Source: Palauibacter sp022826685 (GTDB taxonomy: Bacteria; Gemmatimonadota; Gemmatimonadetes; Palauibacterales; Palauibacteraceae). Taken from it: a stretch of DNA of 64,000 bases. Under the pieces are notes generated by a model. That model made no database searches and had not been told where the DNA came from. It was given only the letters and a program-made list of their open reading frames with translations. Of the stretch, positions 34,824-42,430 are shown piece by piece; the stretch's first letter is position 1, and each line of letters starts with the position of its first letter. Position numbers and translations under genes: made by a program. The stretch lies in assembly GCF_965221685.1 (NCBI RefSeq), contig NZ_OZ244907.1; one strand, written 5' to 3'.

Positions 34824-35470
34824 GCGGTCACGTCGTCCACCCGGCCGCCGACCAGCCGCACGACGTCGTCGGCGTGTCGGCTCGCGTCCTCGACCCGGTG
34901 CGAGGCGATGACCACGGCGGCGCCGGCGTCGCGCCACCCGCGGACCGCGTCGTGGACGAGTCCCACGCCGTCCTCGTCCAGGCTCACGAAGGGTTCGTCG
35001 AGCAGCACCAGCTCGAGCGGACGGAGCCGGAGCCGCGCGAGTTCGAGGCGCTTGCGCATCCCGGTCGACCAGCCCCGCACCGGGAGGTCCGCCGCCCCGT
35101 CGAGATCGGCCGCGGCCAGCGCGTCCCGCAGGTCGCCGTCCGTGGTCGCCGTCCCGGACATGCGGGCCGCGAAGCGCAGGTTCTCGACGCCGGTCAACTC
35201 CTCGTACGCGTGCCCGCCGGCCGTCATGAACGCGGCGCCCGTCCGGATCTCGTCCCCGCCCGCGGGGAGGGTGTGACCCAGGACCTCCAGCCGGCCCGCC
35301 GTCGGCTTGAGCAGCGTCGAGATGAGGCGGAGGAGCGTCGTCTTGCCCGTCCCGTTCGCGCCGAGCAGCGCGACGACCGCGCCGTGGGGCACCGTGAGGT
35401 CGACCCCGCGCAGCGCCCAGCGGCGCCCGAAGCGCCGGGTAACGCCCTCCGCCGCGACCGCGAGGCTCAC
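34820..35470 (-). CDS. ccmA: Heme exporter ATPase CcmA
   Basis: A 216-residue ABC ATPase with Walker A 'GANGTGKTTLLRLIS', signature 'WSTGMRKRLELARL' and Walker B 'LELVLLDEPFVSLD'. The first gene of the ccmABCD operon, starting at GTG. It energises the CcmAB complex of system I cytochrome c maturation. The 107-base gap to apgM is divergent; no Shine-Dalgarno is visible before the GTG. Confidence 0.93.
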   Translation of the reverse strand: MSLAVAAEGVTRRFGRRWALRGVDLTVPHGAVVALLGANGTGKTTLLRLISTLLKPTAGRLEVLGHTLPAGGDEIRTGAAFMTAGGHAYEELTGVENLRFAARMSGTATTDGDLRDALAAADLDGAADLPVRGWSTGMRKRLELARLRLRPLELVLLDEPFVSLDEDGVGLVHDAVRGWRDAGAAVVIASHRVEDASRHADDVVRLVGGRVDDVTA

Positions 35471-35540
35471 CGGCCGGCCCGCCGGCCGCGCACCGCCGGA
35501 CCACGCACCGCTCGCCTGCGCCCGGCCCGGCTGCGCGCTG

Positions 35541-35570
35541 TTGGCCGATTGCGGGGGGCGCTCATACGTT
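35541..35570 (+). promoter_or_regulatory. Candidate leaderless promoter for apgM
   Basis: TTGGCC (35541-35546), an 18-base spacer and TACGTT (35565-35570) end 7 bases before the apgM ATG at 35578. There is no ribosome site between the hexamer and the ATG, so the transcript probably begins at or very near the start codon. Confidence 0.45.
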
Positions 35571-35577
35571 CCGCCGC

Positions 35578-36783
35578 ATGGAACTCGACCGGATCGCCCG
35601 TCTCGCCGGAGGCGGGGGCGGCAAGGTGCTGCTCTACGTGCTCGACGGACTGGGCGGGCTGCCGCGCGAGCCCGGGGGCCCGACCGAACTCGAGGCCGCC
35701 CGCACGCCGCACCTCGACGAACTCGCCCGCGCCGGGACGTGCGGCCTCCACGACCCCGTTGCGCCGGGCATCACCCCGGGCAGCGGCCCCGGCCACCTGG
35801 CCCTGTTCGGCTACGATCCCCTCGTGTACGAGATCGGCCGCGGCGTGCTCGAAGCCCTCGGCATCGAATTCCCCCTTCGACCGGGCGACATCGCCGTGCG
35901 CGCCAACTTCTGCACCCTCGACGCCCGGGGCCGGGTGGCCGATCGCCGCGCGGGCCGCATCCCGTGCGAGGAAGCCGCTCCCCTGGCCGCCCGGCTCAAC
36001 GGCATCGAACTCAACGGCGCCCGCTGTACCGTGCGTCACGTGAAGGAACACCGCTTCGTCCTCGTCCTGCACCCCGACGCCCCGGCGGGCGACGCCGTGA
36101 ACGACACCGACCCCGGCATGACCGGCCGGCCGCCGCACGCCCCCGCGGCGCGGAACGCGGAAGCCGAACCCACGGCTCGGCTCCTCGCGGCGTGGCTCGA
36201 AGCGGCCGCGGAGCGGCTCGCCGGCCAGCCGCAGGCGAACATGGCGCTCCTGCGCGGCGTCTCCAGCCAGCCCGACTGGCCCCGCTTCCCCGACGTATTC
36301 GGGATGCGAGCCACGGCCGCCGCGGCGTACCCGATGTACTGCGGCGTCGCACGCCTCGTCGGCATGGACGCGCGCACGGTGCCCGCGGGCGCCCCGCCGC
36401 TCGTCGACGCTCTGAAGGCGCGGTTCGCCGAGCACGATTTCTTCTTCCTCCACTTCAAGCCTCCCGACAAGGCCGGAGAAGACGGCGACTTCGACCGCAA
36501 GGTAGCCGCCATCGAGGAAGCGGACGCCATCGTCCCCGATCTCGTCGGCGCGGGCCCCGACGTCATCCTCGTGACCGGCGACCACTCGACCCCCTCCGTC
36601 ATGCGCAGCCACAGCTGGCACCCCGTGCCCTTCCTCCTCCACGGCAGCCCGGCCCGCAACGACGCCGCCACCACGTTCGGCGAGACCGCCTGCCGCGCGG
36701 GCGTCCACGGCCGCATCCGAGGCTGCGACCTCATGCGCCTCGCCGCCGCCAGCGCCGGTCGCCTCAAGAAGTTCGGAGCCTAG
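35578..36783 (+). CDS. apgM: Archaeal-type 2,3-bisphosphoglycerate-independent phosphoglycerate mutase
   Basis: A 401-residue member of the alkaline phosphatase superfamily of the aPGAM type, converting 3- and 2-phosphoglycerate. The N-terminal metal site is 'LLYVLDGLGGLPREPGG', the nucleophile region 'GSGPGHLALFGYDPL', and the C-terminal metal ligands 'FFFLHFKPPDKAGEDGD', 'VTGDHSTPS' and 'HSWHPVPFLLHG'. Shorter than the 500-residue bacterial iPGM (GpmI) and matching archaeal ApgM in domain order. It supplies glycolysis/gluconeogenesis and would draw on the same 3-phosphoglycerate pool as serA. Divergent from ccmA. Confidence 0.9.
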   Translation: MELDRIARLAGGGGGKVLLYVLDGLGGLPREPGGPTELEAARTPHLDELARAGTCGLHDPVAPGITPGSGPGHLALFGYDPLVYEIGRGVLEALGIEFPLRPGDIAVRANFCTLDARGRVADRRAGRIPCEEAAPLAARLNGIELNGARCTVRHVKEHRFVLVLHPDAPAGDAVNDTDPGMTGRPPHAPAARNAEAEPTARLLAAWLEAAAERLAGQPQANMALLRGVSSQPDWPRFPDVFGMRATAAAAYPMYCGVARLVGMDARTVPAGAPPLVDALKARFAEHDFFFLHFKPPDKAGEDGDFDRKVAAIEEADAIVPDLVGAGPDVILVTGDHSTPSVMRSHSWHPVPFLLHGSPARNDAATTFGETACRAGVHGRIRGCDLMRLAAASAGRLKKFGA

Positions 36784-36955
36784 CCCGAAAGCTCGAATCC
36801 GTACAGCCCAAGCGGGTTCCCGGCGATGCCGACGCCTCCCATCCGCCCCGGCGCCGATTCGAATTCGAGCGAAGCTCGACGCCTGGTGGACGGGGAGTGC
36901 CCGGACCGTGAGATTTGTGCGCGGTGGGGTTCGGACTGATCGAGACGGAGGTCGG

Positions 36956-38410
36956 ATGATCGGTGCCACGGCGACGGGTCTGGCGCGGTCGCGCGGCCGC
37001 GGAGTCACGCGGCGCCTGAAGTTCATGGCGCTTGCGCTGAGCGTCGCGTGGCCGATGGCGGCGGCGGGTCAGGAACCGGGCCGGGTGGCGGGCGTCGTCC
37101 GCGCCGCGGACACGGGCGCGCCCGTCGAGGGCGCCGCGGTTCGGCTGGCGGGAGCTGATGTCGTCATAGCAGAAACCGTCACCGGCCCGGGCGGCTCCTT
37201 CGCCTTCAACGGCATCGCGCCGGGCGAATACGTGCTCGGTGTGCGCCGCATCGGCTTCGCCACTTACAGCGTGCCGCTGGAGATGGGCGCTGACGGGCTG
37301 GCTCCGCTCGATGTGCGGCTGTCATTGGATCCAGTGGAGTTGGAGCCGCTGGAGGTGGACGTCGAGGGTCGGCCGCTCCGCCTGGTCGAGACGGGCTTCT
37401 ACGACCGGCTCGAGGACGGCTGGGGCACGTACTTCGAGCCAGAGTGGATCAGCACCCGACGTGCGGGATTCATCCGGCTGACGGATTTCGTGTCGAACCT
37501 GCAGATGCGGGCGCCCCTGTCCCGCTGTCCCAAGGTGCCGGTCTACTACGACCGGCGACTCATCGGCGAAGCTGATGGCTGGGGGACCCGTCGCCCACGG
37601 TCGATCAACTCGGCGGGTACGCACCGGTCCGCCATCGAGCCGCCCGAGCAGCTGCTGGACCAATTGTCCGTGACGGATCTGGGCGCTGCCGAGTTGTATC
37701 CTACCTCATCTCCCATTCCGCTATTCGCTCTCAACGACACCACGATCAGCTGCGGCGCCATCATCCTGTGGTCCGACTGGATGGCGCAGATGGGGAGAGT
37801 AGTCCCGCAGATCGAAGTGAAGCTCTGTGAACCGGCCGGCCGTGCCGGCGAGGTGACGCTCGACGGGACGGTCGAGGACCGGCTCACCGAGGTGCGGCTC
37901 CCGGCGGCCCGCATCCAGGCGTCGTTCGCGCCAGCCGGCGAGCGTGGGCTCCATGAACTCCGCGAGATCGAGGTGCGGTCCGACTCGACGGGCCGCTTCC
38001 GGCTCTGTGACCTTCCCTCCGGCGCCGATGTCACGCTGTCGCCCTCCTACGGCCTCCATCAGGGCGAGGCTGCGACGCTCCGCGTCGAACCCGGCGTGGC
38101 GGCCCGCCTGGTTGTGCCCGTAACCGTGCCGGGAGCGGTCGTCGGGCGGGTCGTGAACGGGAACACGGGTCGGGGGTTCTCCGCCGTACCCGTCGTGCTG
38201 GTCGGCGCCGACGTACGATCCGTGACCGACGGCGGCGGCCGCTTCGCGATGGAGAACCTGCGGCCCGGCTCGTACCAGGTGCGGGCCGAGTGCGGCGGCT
38301 TCGAGTCGCCGACGCAGAGCGTCGTCGTCCCAGAGGCGCAGCAGGCCCGCGTCCTCCTGGTCCTGGAGCCCGAAGACCCCGGCCGCGATCTGCGCCGCTG
38401 CGACAACTGA
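36956..38410 (+). CDS. Secreted carboxypeptidase-regulatory / plug-like protein, second copy type
   Basis: A 484-residue secreted protein; the ATG at 36956 has GGAGG ahead of it, while an in-frame GTG at 36908 would lengthen the N-terminus. The signal peptide is 'LKFMALALSVAWPMAAAGQ'. Next come a CarboxypepD_reg repeat ('VAGVVRAADTGAPVEGAAVR' to 'VLGVRRIGFATYSVPLEMG'), a plug-like middle starting 'LVETGFYDRLEDGWGTYFEP' with 'RLTDFVSNLQMRAPLSRCP', and a further repeat at the C-terminus ('VVGRVVNGNTGRGFSAVPVV'). No barrel follows. The same order as the protein at 20.7 kb, but not close in sequence. Function unknown; a secreted ligand- or glycan-binding role is plausible. Confidence 0.65.
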   Translation: MIGATATGLARSRGRGVTRRLKFMALALSVAWPMAAAGQEPGRVAGVVRAADTGAPVEGAAVRLAGADVVIAETVTGPGGSFAFNGIAPGEYVLGVRRIGFATYSVPLEMGADGLAPLDVRLSLDPVELEPLEVDVEGRPLRLVETGFYDRLEDGWGTYFEPEWISTRRAGFIRLTDFVSNLQMRAPLSRCPKVPVYYDRRLIGEADGWGTRRPRSINSAGTHRSAIEPPEQLLDQLSVTDLGAAELYPTSSPIPLFALNDTTISCGAIILWSDWMAQMGRVVPQIEVKLCEPAGRAGEVTLDGTVEDRLTEVRLPAARIQASFAPAGERGLHELREIEVRSDSTGRFRLCDLPSGADVTLSPSYGLHQGEAATLRVEPGVAARLVVPVTVPGAVVGRVVNGNTGRGFSAVPVVLVGADVRSVTDGGGRFAMENLRPGSYQVRAECGGFESPTQSVVVPEAQQARVLLVLEPEDPGRDLRRCDN

Positions 38411-38428
38411 CGTTCCCGTAGGAACGTC
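38409..38428. terminator. Perfect hairpin between convergent genes
   Basis: GACGTTCC, loop CGTA, GGAACGTC: an 8-base-pair perfect stem that begins inside the stop codon of the plug-like gene and ends 6 bases before the end of the convergent SPW-type gene. No T-tract follows on either strand, so it is a hairpin compatible with bidirectional termination rather than a classic terminator. Confidence 0.55.
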
Positions 38429-38433
38429 CGGGG

Positions 38434-38775
38434 TCAGGCGGCGCTGGGCGCCTCGTCGGAGTGTTCGATCCCTGCTCCGCCCATCGCGGTGCCCGTGCCG
38501 ACGGTAATGACGCCGAAGATGAGGTCGTTGAAGAGGGCTTGGGCGTTCGCGAGATACCCGTGGATGAAGGGCGACAGCATGCTGTAGGCGCCAAGGGCGA
38601 TGAGTCCCCAGCCGCTGATCCGGTTGATGCCGAGGTTGAAGGTGATGGTGACGACGAGGATCGAGCCGCCGAGCACCACGCTGTGCCACCACAGGAAACC
38701 GAACGGATATCCCCAGATGAACGGGGCGCCCAGGAACCAGAGTCCCAATGCGAGACCGACCCAGCGTGACGCCAT
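38434..38775 (-). CDS. SPW-repeat-type small membrane protein
   Basis: A 113-residue protein with about four transmembrane helices and the SPW-type arrangement ('GLWFLGAPFIWGYPFGFLWWHSVV' split; 'GWGLIALGAYSMLSPFIHGY'). Such proteins are common membrane proteins of unknown function in many phyla. GAGAGG lies just upstream of the ATG. It ends at the shared hairpin and stands alone. Confidence 0.7.
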   Translation of the reverse strand: MASRWVGLALGLWFLGAPFIWGYPFGFLWWHSVVLGGSILVVTITFNLGINRISGWGLIALGAYSMLSPFIHGYLANAQALFNDLIFGVITVGTGTAMGGAGIEHSDEAPSAA

Positions 38776-38889
38776 CGAACCTCTCTCGGAAGAAAACCGG
38801 ATGAACCGTCGAACCGGCGCCTATGATGCGCCCCGACAGGGGCAAAGGCAACGTCGCGCCGCCCGTCTCGAAGCGCCCGCCGTGGTCCG

Positions 38890-41241
38890 CTACAGGCGGG
38901 TGCGGCGGAGGCGGTTCGCGTTCGTGACGACGGAGATCGAACTCAGCGCCATCGCGGCCTCCGCGATGACGGGGTGGAGGAGGCCGAGGAAGGCCACCGG
39001 GATCGCGACGACGTTGTAGACGTAGGCCCAGAAGAGGTTCTCGCGGATCTTGCGGAAGGTGGCGCGGGCGAGCTTCGTGGCGCGCAGCACGGAGCGCAGA
39101 TCTCCCTGCACGAGGGTGATGTCCGCGGCCTCGATCGCGATGTCGGTGCCGGTTCCCACCGCGATGCCGACGTCCGCCGCCTTGAGCGCGGGGGCGTCGT
39201 TGATCCCGTCGCCCACGAAGGCCACGGTGCGGCCCTCGGCGCGGAGTTGCCGGACGGCGTCGACCTTGTCGGCGGGGAGCAGCCCGGCCCGGTAGTCGTC
39301 GATGCCGAGATGCTCGGCGACGGCGGCCGCCACGGCTTCATGATCGCCGGTGAGCATCACGGTCCGGAAGCCGCGGCGGCTCAGCTCGAGGAGGGTTTCC
39401 CGCGCGTCCTCCTTCACCGGGTCGGCGATCGCGATCGCGCCGAGCAGCCGCCCGCCGGCGGCCACCCAGGCGACCGTGCGCGCGTCGTCCCCGAAACGCC
39501 GCTCCACCCGAGCGACCTCCTCCTCCGGGATGCCTTCCTCGCGCAGCAGCCGCGCGCTCCCCACGATGACCCGCTCGCCATCGACGTCGCCGACGATGCC
39601 CATCCCGACCCGGGCCTCCGCGCCGCCCGCCCGGGAGAAGGGGATGCCGCGCCGACGCGCCTCGTCCACGACGGCGCGGGCGAGCGGATGCTCGGAGGCG
39701 TCCTCCACCGCGGCCGCGAGCCCGAGCACGTGCGCCTCCGCGTCGACCGGGCTCGCGTCGCTCTCCGGGCCGGCTCCCGCCTCGCCCCCCGGCCCCTCGG
39801 CTGCTCCGTCCGCCACGAAGGTCTCGACCACGCGGGGGGCGCCGCGGGTCAGGGTGCCCGTCTTGTCGAAGACGAGCGTGTCCGCCCGGTCAAGCGTCTG
39901 GACGGCGGCCCCGTCCCGGATGAGGACGCCGCGGGTGGCTCCGACGCCGGTCCCGACCATGAGCGCCGTGGGGGTGGCGAGCCCGAGCGCGCAGGGGCAG
40001 GCGATGACGAGCACCGCGACCGCGGCGTAGAGCGCGAGCGAGAGGCGGCCCAGCTCCGGGTTCACCCACGGGATGAACCCCGACGCCCAGCGCGCGGCCT
40101 CCGTGAAGACTCCGGGCACCACGAACCAGCCCACGAAGGCCGCCAGCGCGACGACGAGGATGACGGGCACGAAGATGGCGGTCACCCGGTCCGCGAACTC
40201 CTGGATCGGGACCTTGCTCGCCTGCGCCTCCTCCACGAGGCGGATGACGTTGGACAGGAAGGTGTCCTCGCCCACGCCCGTCGCCCGCACCCGAAGCGCG
40301 CCGGAGTGATTGACGGTCGAACCGAGGACGGAGGACCCCGGCTCCTTCTCGACCGGGATCGACTCGCCCGTCGCGAGCGATTCATCGACGGCGCTCCTCC
40401 CCTCGAGGACGACGCCGTCCGTCGGGATCTTCTCGCCCGGGCGGATGATCATCACGTCGCCCACCGCGACGTCACGGGTCGGGACCTCGAGTTCGGCGCC
40501 CCCCCGCTCGACGCGGGCCGTCGGCGCTTCGAGCGAGAGCAGGGCCTGGATCGCCGACGATGACCGGCCGCGCGCCTTCGCCTCCACGAATCGTCCCGTC
40601 AAATGAATCGCGGCGATCATCGCGCCCACGGGAGCGAAGTTCATGATCATCGGGGCGAACCCGAGGACGTGCAGGACCGCCCACACGCCCGTGAGCACGG
40701 AGACGCCCGCCCCGAGCGCGATGAGGACGTCCATGTTCGGCATCCGGCCGCGCGCCGAGCGCCAGGCGCTGCGCAAGGTCGGCCCCCCCGGGCCCGCGAG
40801 GACGGCGGCCCCGAGCACGGTCACGCCCAGGTCGAAGACGAGCGGCGACGGCCAGCGCACTCCGGCGATCATCTCCGGCAGCATCCACACCATGGCCGGG
40901 GCGGTGAGCGCCCACGCGGTCCACATGGTTCTCCGCGCCTCGCGCGAGCGGGCTTCCGCCTTCGCGAGGCGCGAGCGCTCGGCCTCTCCGCGGTCCACCT
41001 CCGCGACGGGTTCGATCTCGTAGCCGGCCCCTTCGACGGCGGCGGCGAGTTCCTCGAAGGGTACGTCCCGGGTGAGCGTCAGCGTCGCGGCCTCGGCGGG
41101 CAGACTCACCGACGCCTCCACGCCGTCCACCGCGTTCAAACTCCTCTCCACGGAACCGACGCAGCCGGCACAGTGCATGCCGGCGATCCGATACGTCTTC
41201 CTGGCGGGGCTCGCCGCCGGGCTCGAGGCGTCCATGGTCAT
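38890..41241 (-). CDS. copA: Copper-exporting P1B-type ATPase
   Basis: A 783-residue copper pump. An N-terminal HMA domain has the metal motif GMHCAGCVG (Cys24, Cys27); the transmembrane metal site is CPCALGLATP; the phosphorylated aspartate lies in DKTGTLT (about Asp459); 'VAFVGDGINDAPALKAADVG' is the hinge. CPC plus the HMA domain indicates Cu+ export (CopA) rather than zinc. It is cotranscribed with csoR (26-base gap upstream), whose promoter overlaps a copper-repressor-like operator. Starts at ATG 41241; Met3 is an alternative. Confidence 0.95.
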   Translation of the reverse strand: MTMDASSPAASPARKTYRIAGMHCAGCVGSVERSLNAVDGVEASVSLPAEAATLTLTRDVPFEELAAAVEGAGYEIEPVAEVDRGEAERSRLAKAEARSREARRTMWTAWALTAPAMVWMLPEMIAGVRWPSPLVFDLGVTVLGAAVLAGPGGPTLRSAWRSARGRMPNMDVLIALGAGVSVLTGVWAVLHVLGFAPMIMNFAPVGAMIAAIHLTGRFVEAKARGRSSSAIQALLSLEAPTARVERGGAELEVPTRDVAVGDVMIIRPGEKIPTDGVVLEGRSAVDESLATGESIPVEKEPGSSVLGSTVNHSGALRVRATGVGEDTFLSNVIRLVEEAQASKVPIQEFADRVTAIFVPVILVVALAAFVGWFVVPGVFTEAARWASGFIPWVNPELGRLSLALYAAVAVLVIACPCALGLATPTALMVGTGVGATRGVLIRDGAAVQTLDRADTLVFDKTGTLTRGAPRVVETFVADGAAEGPGGEAGAGPESDASPVDAEAHVLGLAAAVEDASEHPLARAVVDEARRRGIPFSRAGGAEARVGMGIVGDVDGERVIVGSARLLREEGIPEEEVARVERRFGDDARTVAWVAAGGRLLGAIAIADPVKEDARETLLELSRRGFRTVMLTGDHEAVAAAVAEHLGIDDYRAGLLPADKVDAVRQLRAEGRTVAFVGDGINDAPALKAADVGIAVGTGTDIAIEAADITLVQGDLRSVLRATKLARATFRKIRENLFWAYVYNVVAIPVAFLGLLHPVIAEAAMALSSISVVTNANRLRRTRL

Positions 41242-41267
41242 CCTTCCCGTATTGCTTGCGGGCGAAG

Positions 41268-41579
41268 TTACTTGCCGGCGAAGCGCATGAAGAGATCCGC
41301 AATCTCCGCGCGCACCCGCGCGGCGTCGTCGCCGCCTTCCTCGATGGCATGGGTGGCGCAGCGCTCGAGGTGGTTCAGCAGAAGTTCCTTCTCGGCCGCG
41401 CGGAGCGCGGAGTGAACGGCAGCGAACTGCTGCAGGATGTCCGGGCAGTACCGCTCATCCTCCACCATGCGGGCGATGCCCCCGACCTGTCCCCGGATGC
41501 GGGCCAACCGACGGCCGAGGTCGTTCTTCGTCCCCTCCGCGATCCCCATCGCATGCGTCCCCGCGTCGCTCACTGCCAT
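41268..41579 (-). CDS. csoR: CsoR-family copper-sensing repressor
   Basis: A 103-residue all-helical repressor of the CsoR/RcnR family. The Cu(I) triad is present in the right spacing: Cys45 (RYCPDILQQ), His70 and Cys74 (LNHLERCATH). Apo-protein binds its operator and releases DNA on copper loading. The operator candidate lies 45-75 bases upstream, overlapping the promoter. First gene of the csoR-copA unit. The FrmR-type alternative (formaldehyde) is unlikely because the adjacent gene is copA and both Cys and His ligands are kept. Confidence 0.93.
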   Translation of the reverse strand: MAVSDAGTHAMGIAEGTKNDLGRRLARIRGQVGGIARMVEDERYCPDILQQFAAVHSALRAAEKELLLNHLERCATHAIEEGGDDAARVRAEIADLFMRFAGK

Positions 41580-41620
41580 TCGCTCCGTGCCCCGTGTCGG
41601 TCCGTTGTCGGTCTTGCATA

Positions 41621-41652
41621 AATACTATACAGGGGTATTGTATATCTCGCAA
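41621..41652 (-). promoter_or_regulatory. csoR-copA promoter with candidate CsoR operator
   Basis: Minus strand: -35 TTGCGA (41647-41652), 17-base spacer, -10 TATAGT (41624-41629), leaving a 44-base leader before the csoR ATG. The spacer and -10 overlap interleaved inverted repeats AATAC...GTATT and TATAC...GTATA around a CCCC tract (ATACCCCTGTATAGTAT), matching the GC-tract-centred palindromes of known CsoR operators. Copper would relieve repression. Confidence 0.7.
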
Positions 41653-41737
41653 GCGGTGGGGTCCGGCGTGAACCCCGGCGCCAGATCCTCGCGCTTGCGG
41701 TGGCGGCGTTTTGCCGGGGGCTGCTAAACTCAGGGCC

Positions 41738-42406
41738 ATGTTCAGGAAACTCAGGCAGATGGTCGACGAGGCGCTCGACCGGATGGAAGCGAAGCAGCCC
41801 GGTGCGTCCGAAGACGACATCGACCGCGTCATCCGCGCCATGCGCCAGGAACTCGTCGATACGCGGGCACGGATCTCCGAACTCGAGGGGCTGCTCGAGT
41901 CGCAGGTGCGTCAGGCCGACAAGGAAAAGGACGCGGCGCGGGTCGCCGAGCGGCGCGCGGCGAAGGCCGCGGAGATCGGGGATGCGGAGACGGTCGAGGT
42001 CGCGAACCGGTTCGCGGCGCGGCACCGCCAGCGGCTCGAGGTCCTCGTCCTCAAGGCCGAGGGGACGCAGGCCGAACTCCAGCAGCAGAAGGCCGAGGCC
42101 GCGCAGGGCGCGGAACAGCTGAAGAGCGCCATGGCCCGGCGGGATTCGCTCGGCGTGCAGCAGCGGCGCGCGCAGGCGATTCAGCATTCGGCCGACCGGT
42201 TCGACTCGGCGGACGCGTTCGACCGCATGGCCGAGAAGATGGAGGGAAGCCAGGACCTCGACGACGCGCGCCGCCAGGTGGACGAAGCGCTCGACCCGAT
42301 GGCCGGCGCGCCGCAACGGGACTTCGTGGCCGAGCGGGAACTGCGGGAGGCGCGGGCCGACGAGATGCTCGAGGAGTTGAAGCGCCGGATGTCGAAGGGG
42401 GAGTAG
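41738..42406 (+). CDS. Coiled-coil protein, weakly PspA-like
   Basis: A 222-residue, largely helical protein with few hydrophobic stretches. It begins MFRKLRQMVDEALDRME and carries long charged coiled-coil heptads ('MRQELVDTRARISELEGLLE', 'KAEGTQAELQQQKAEAAQGA'), reminiscent of PspA/IM30 but without a clear match to the defining amphipathic helix. Function unknown; membrane-stress scaffolding is a guess. TAAACT lies 7 bases before the ATG with no ribosome site, implying a leaderless transcript. It is followed 24 bases later by an SSS symporter. Confidence 0.55.
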   Translation: MFRKLRQMVDEALDRMEAKQPGASEDDIDRVIRAMRQELVDTRARISELEGLLESQVRQADKEKDAARVAERRAAKAAEIGDAETVEVANRFAARHRQRLEVLVLKAEGTQAELQQQKAEAAQGAEQLKSAMARRDSLGVQQRRAQAIQHSADRFDSADAFDRMAEKMEGSQDLDDARRQVDEALDPMAGAPQRDFVAERELREARADEMLEELKRRMSKGE

Positions 42407-42430
42407 CCCCACGGAAAGAGCGGAGGACCG

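Noticed and set aside
36908..36955. GTG at 36908 as the start of the plug-like protein
   Set aside because: The ATG at 36956 has a better ribosome site and leaves a normal signal peptide.
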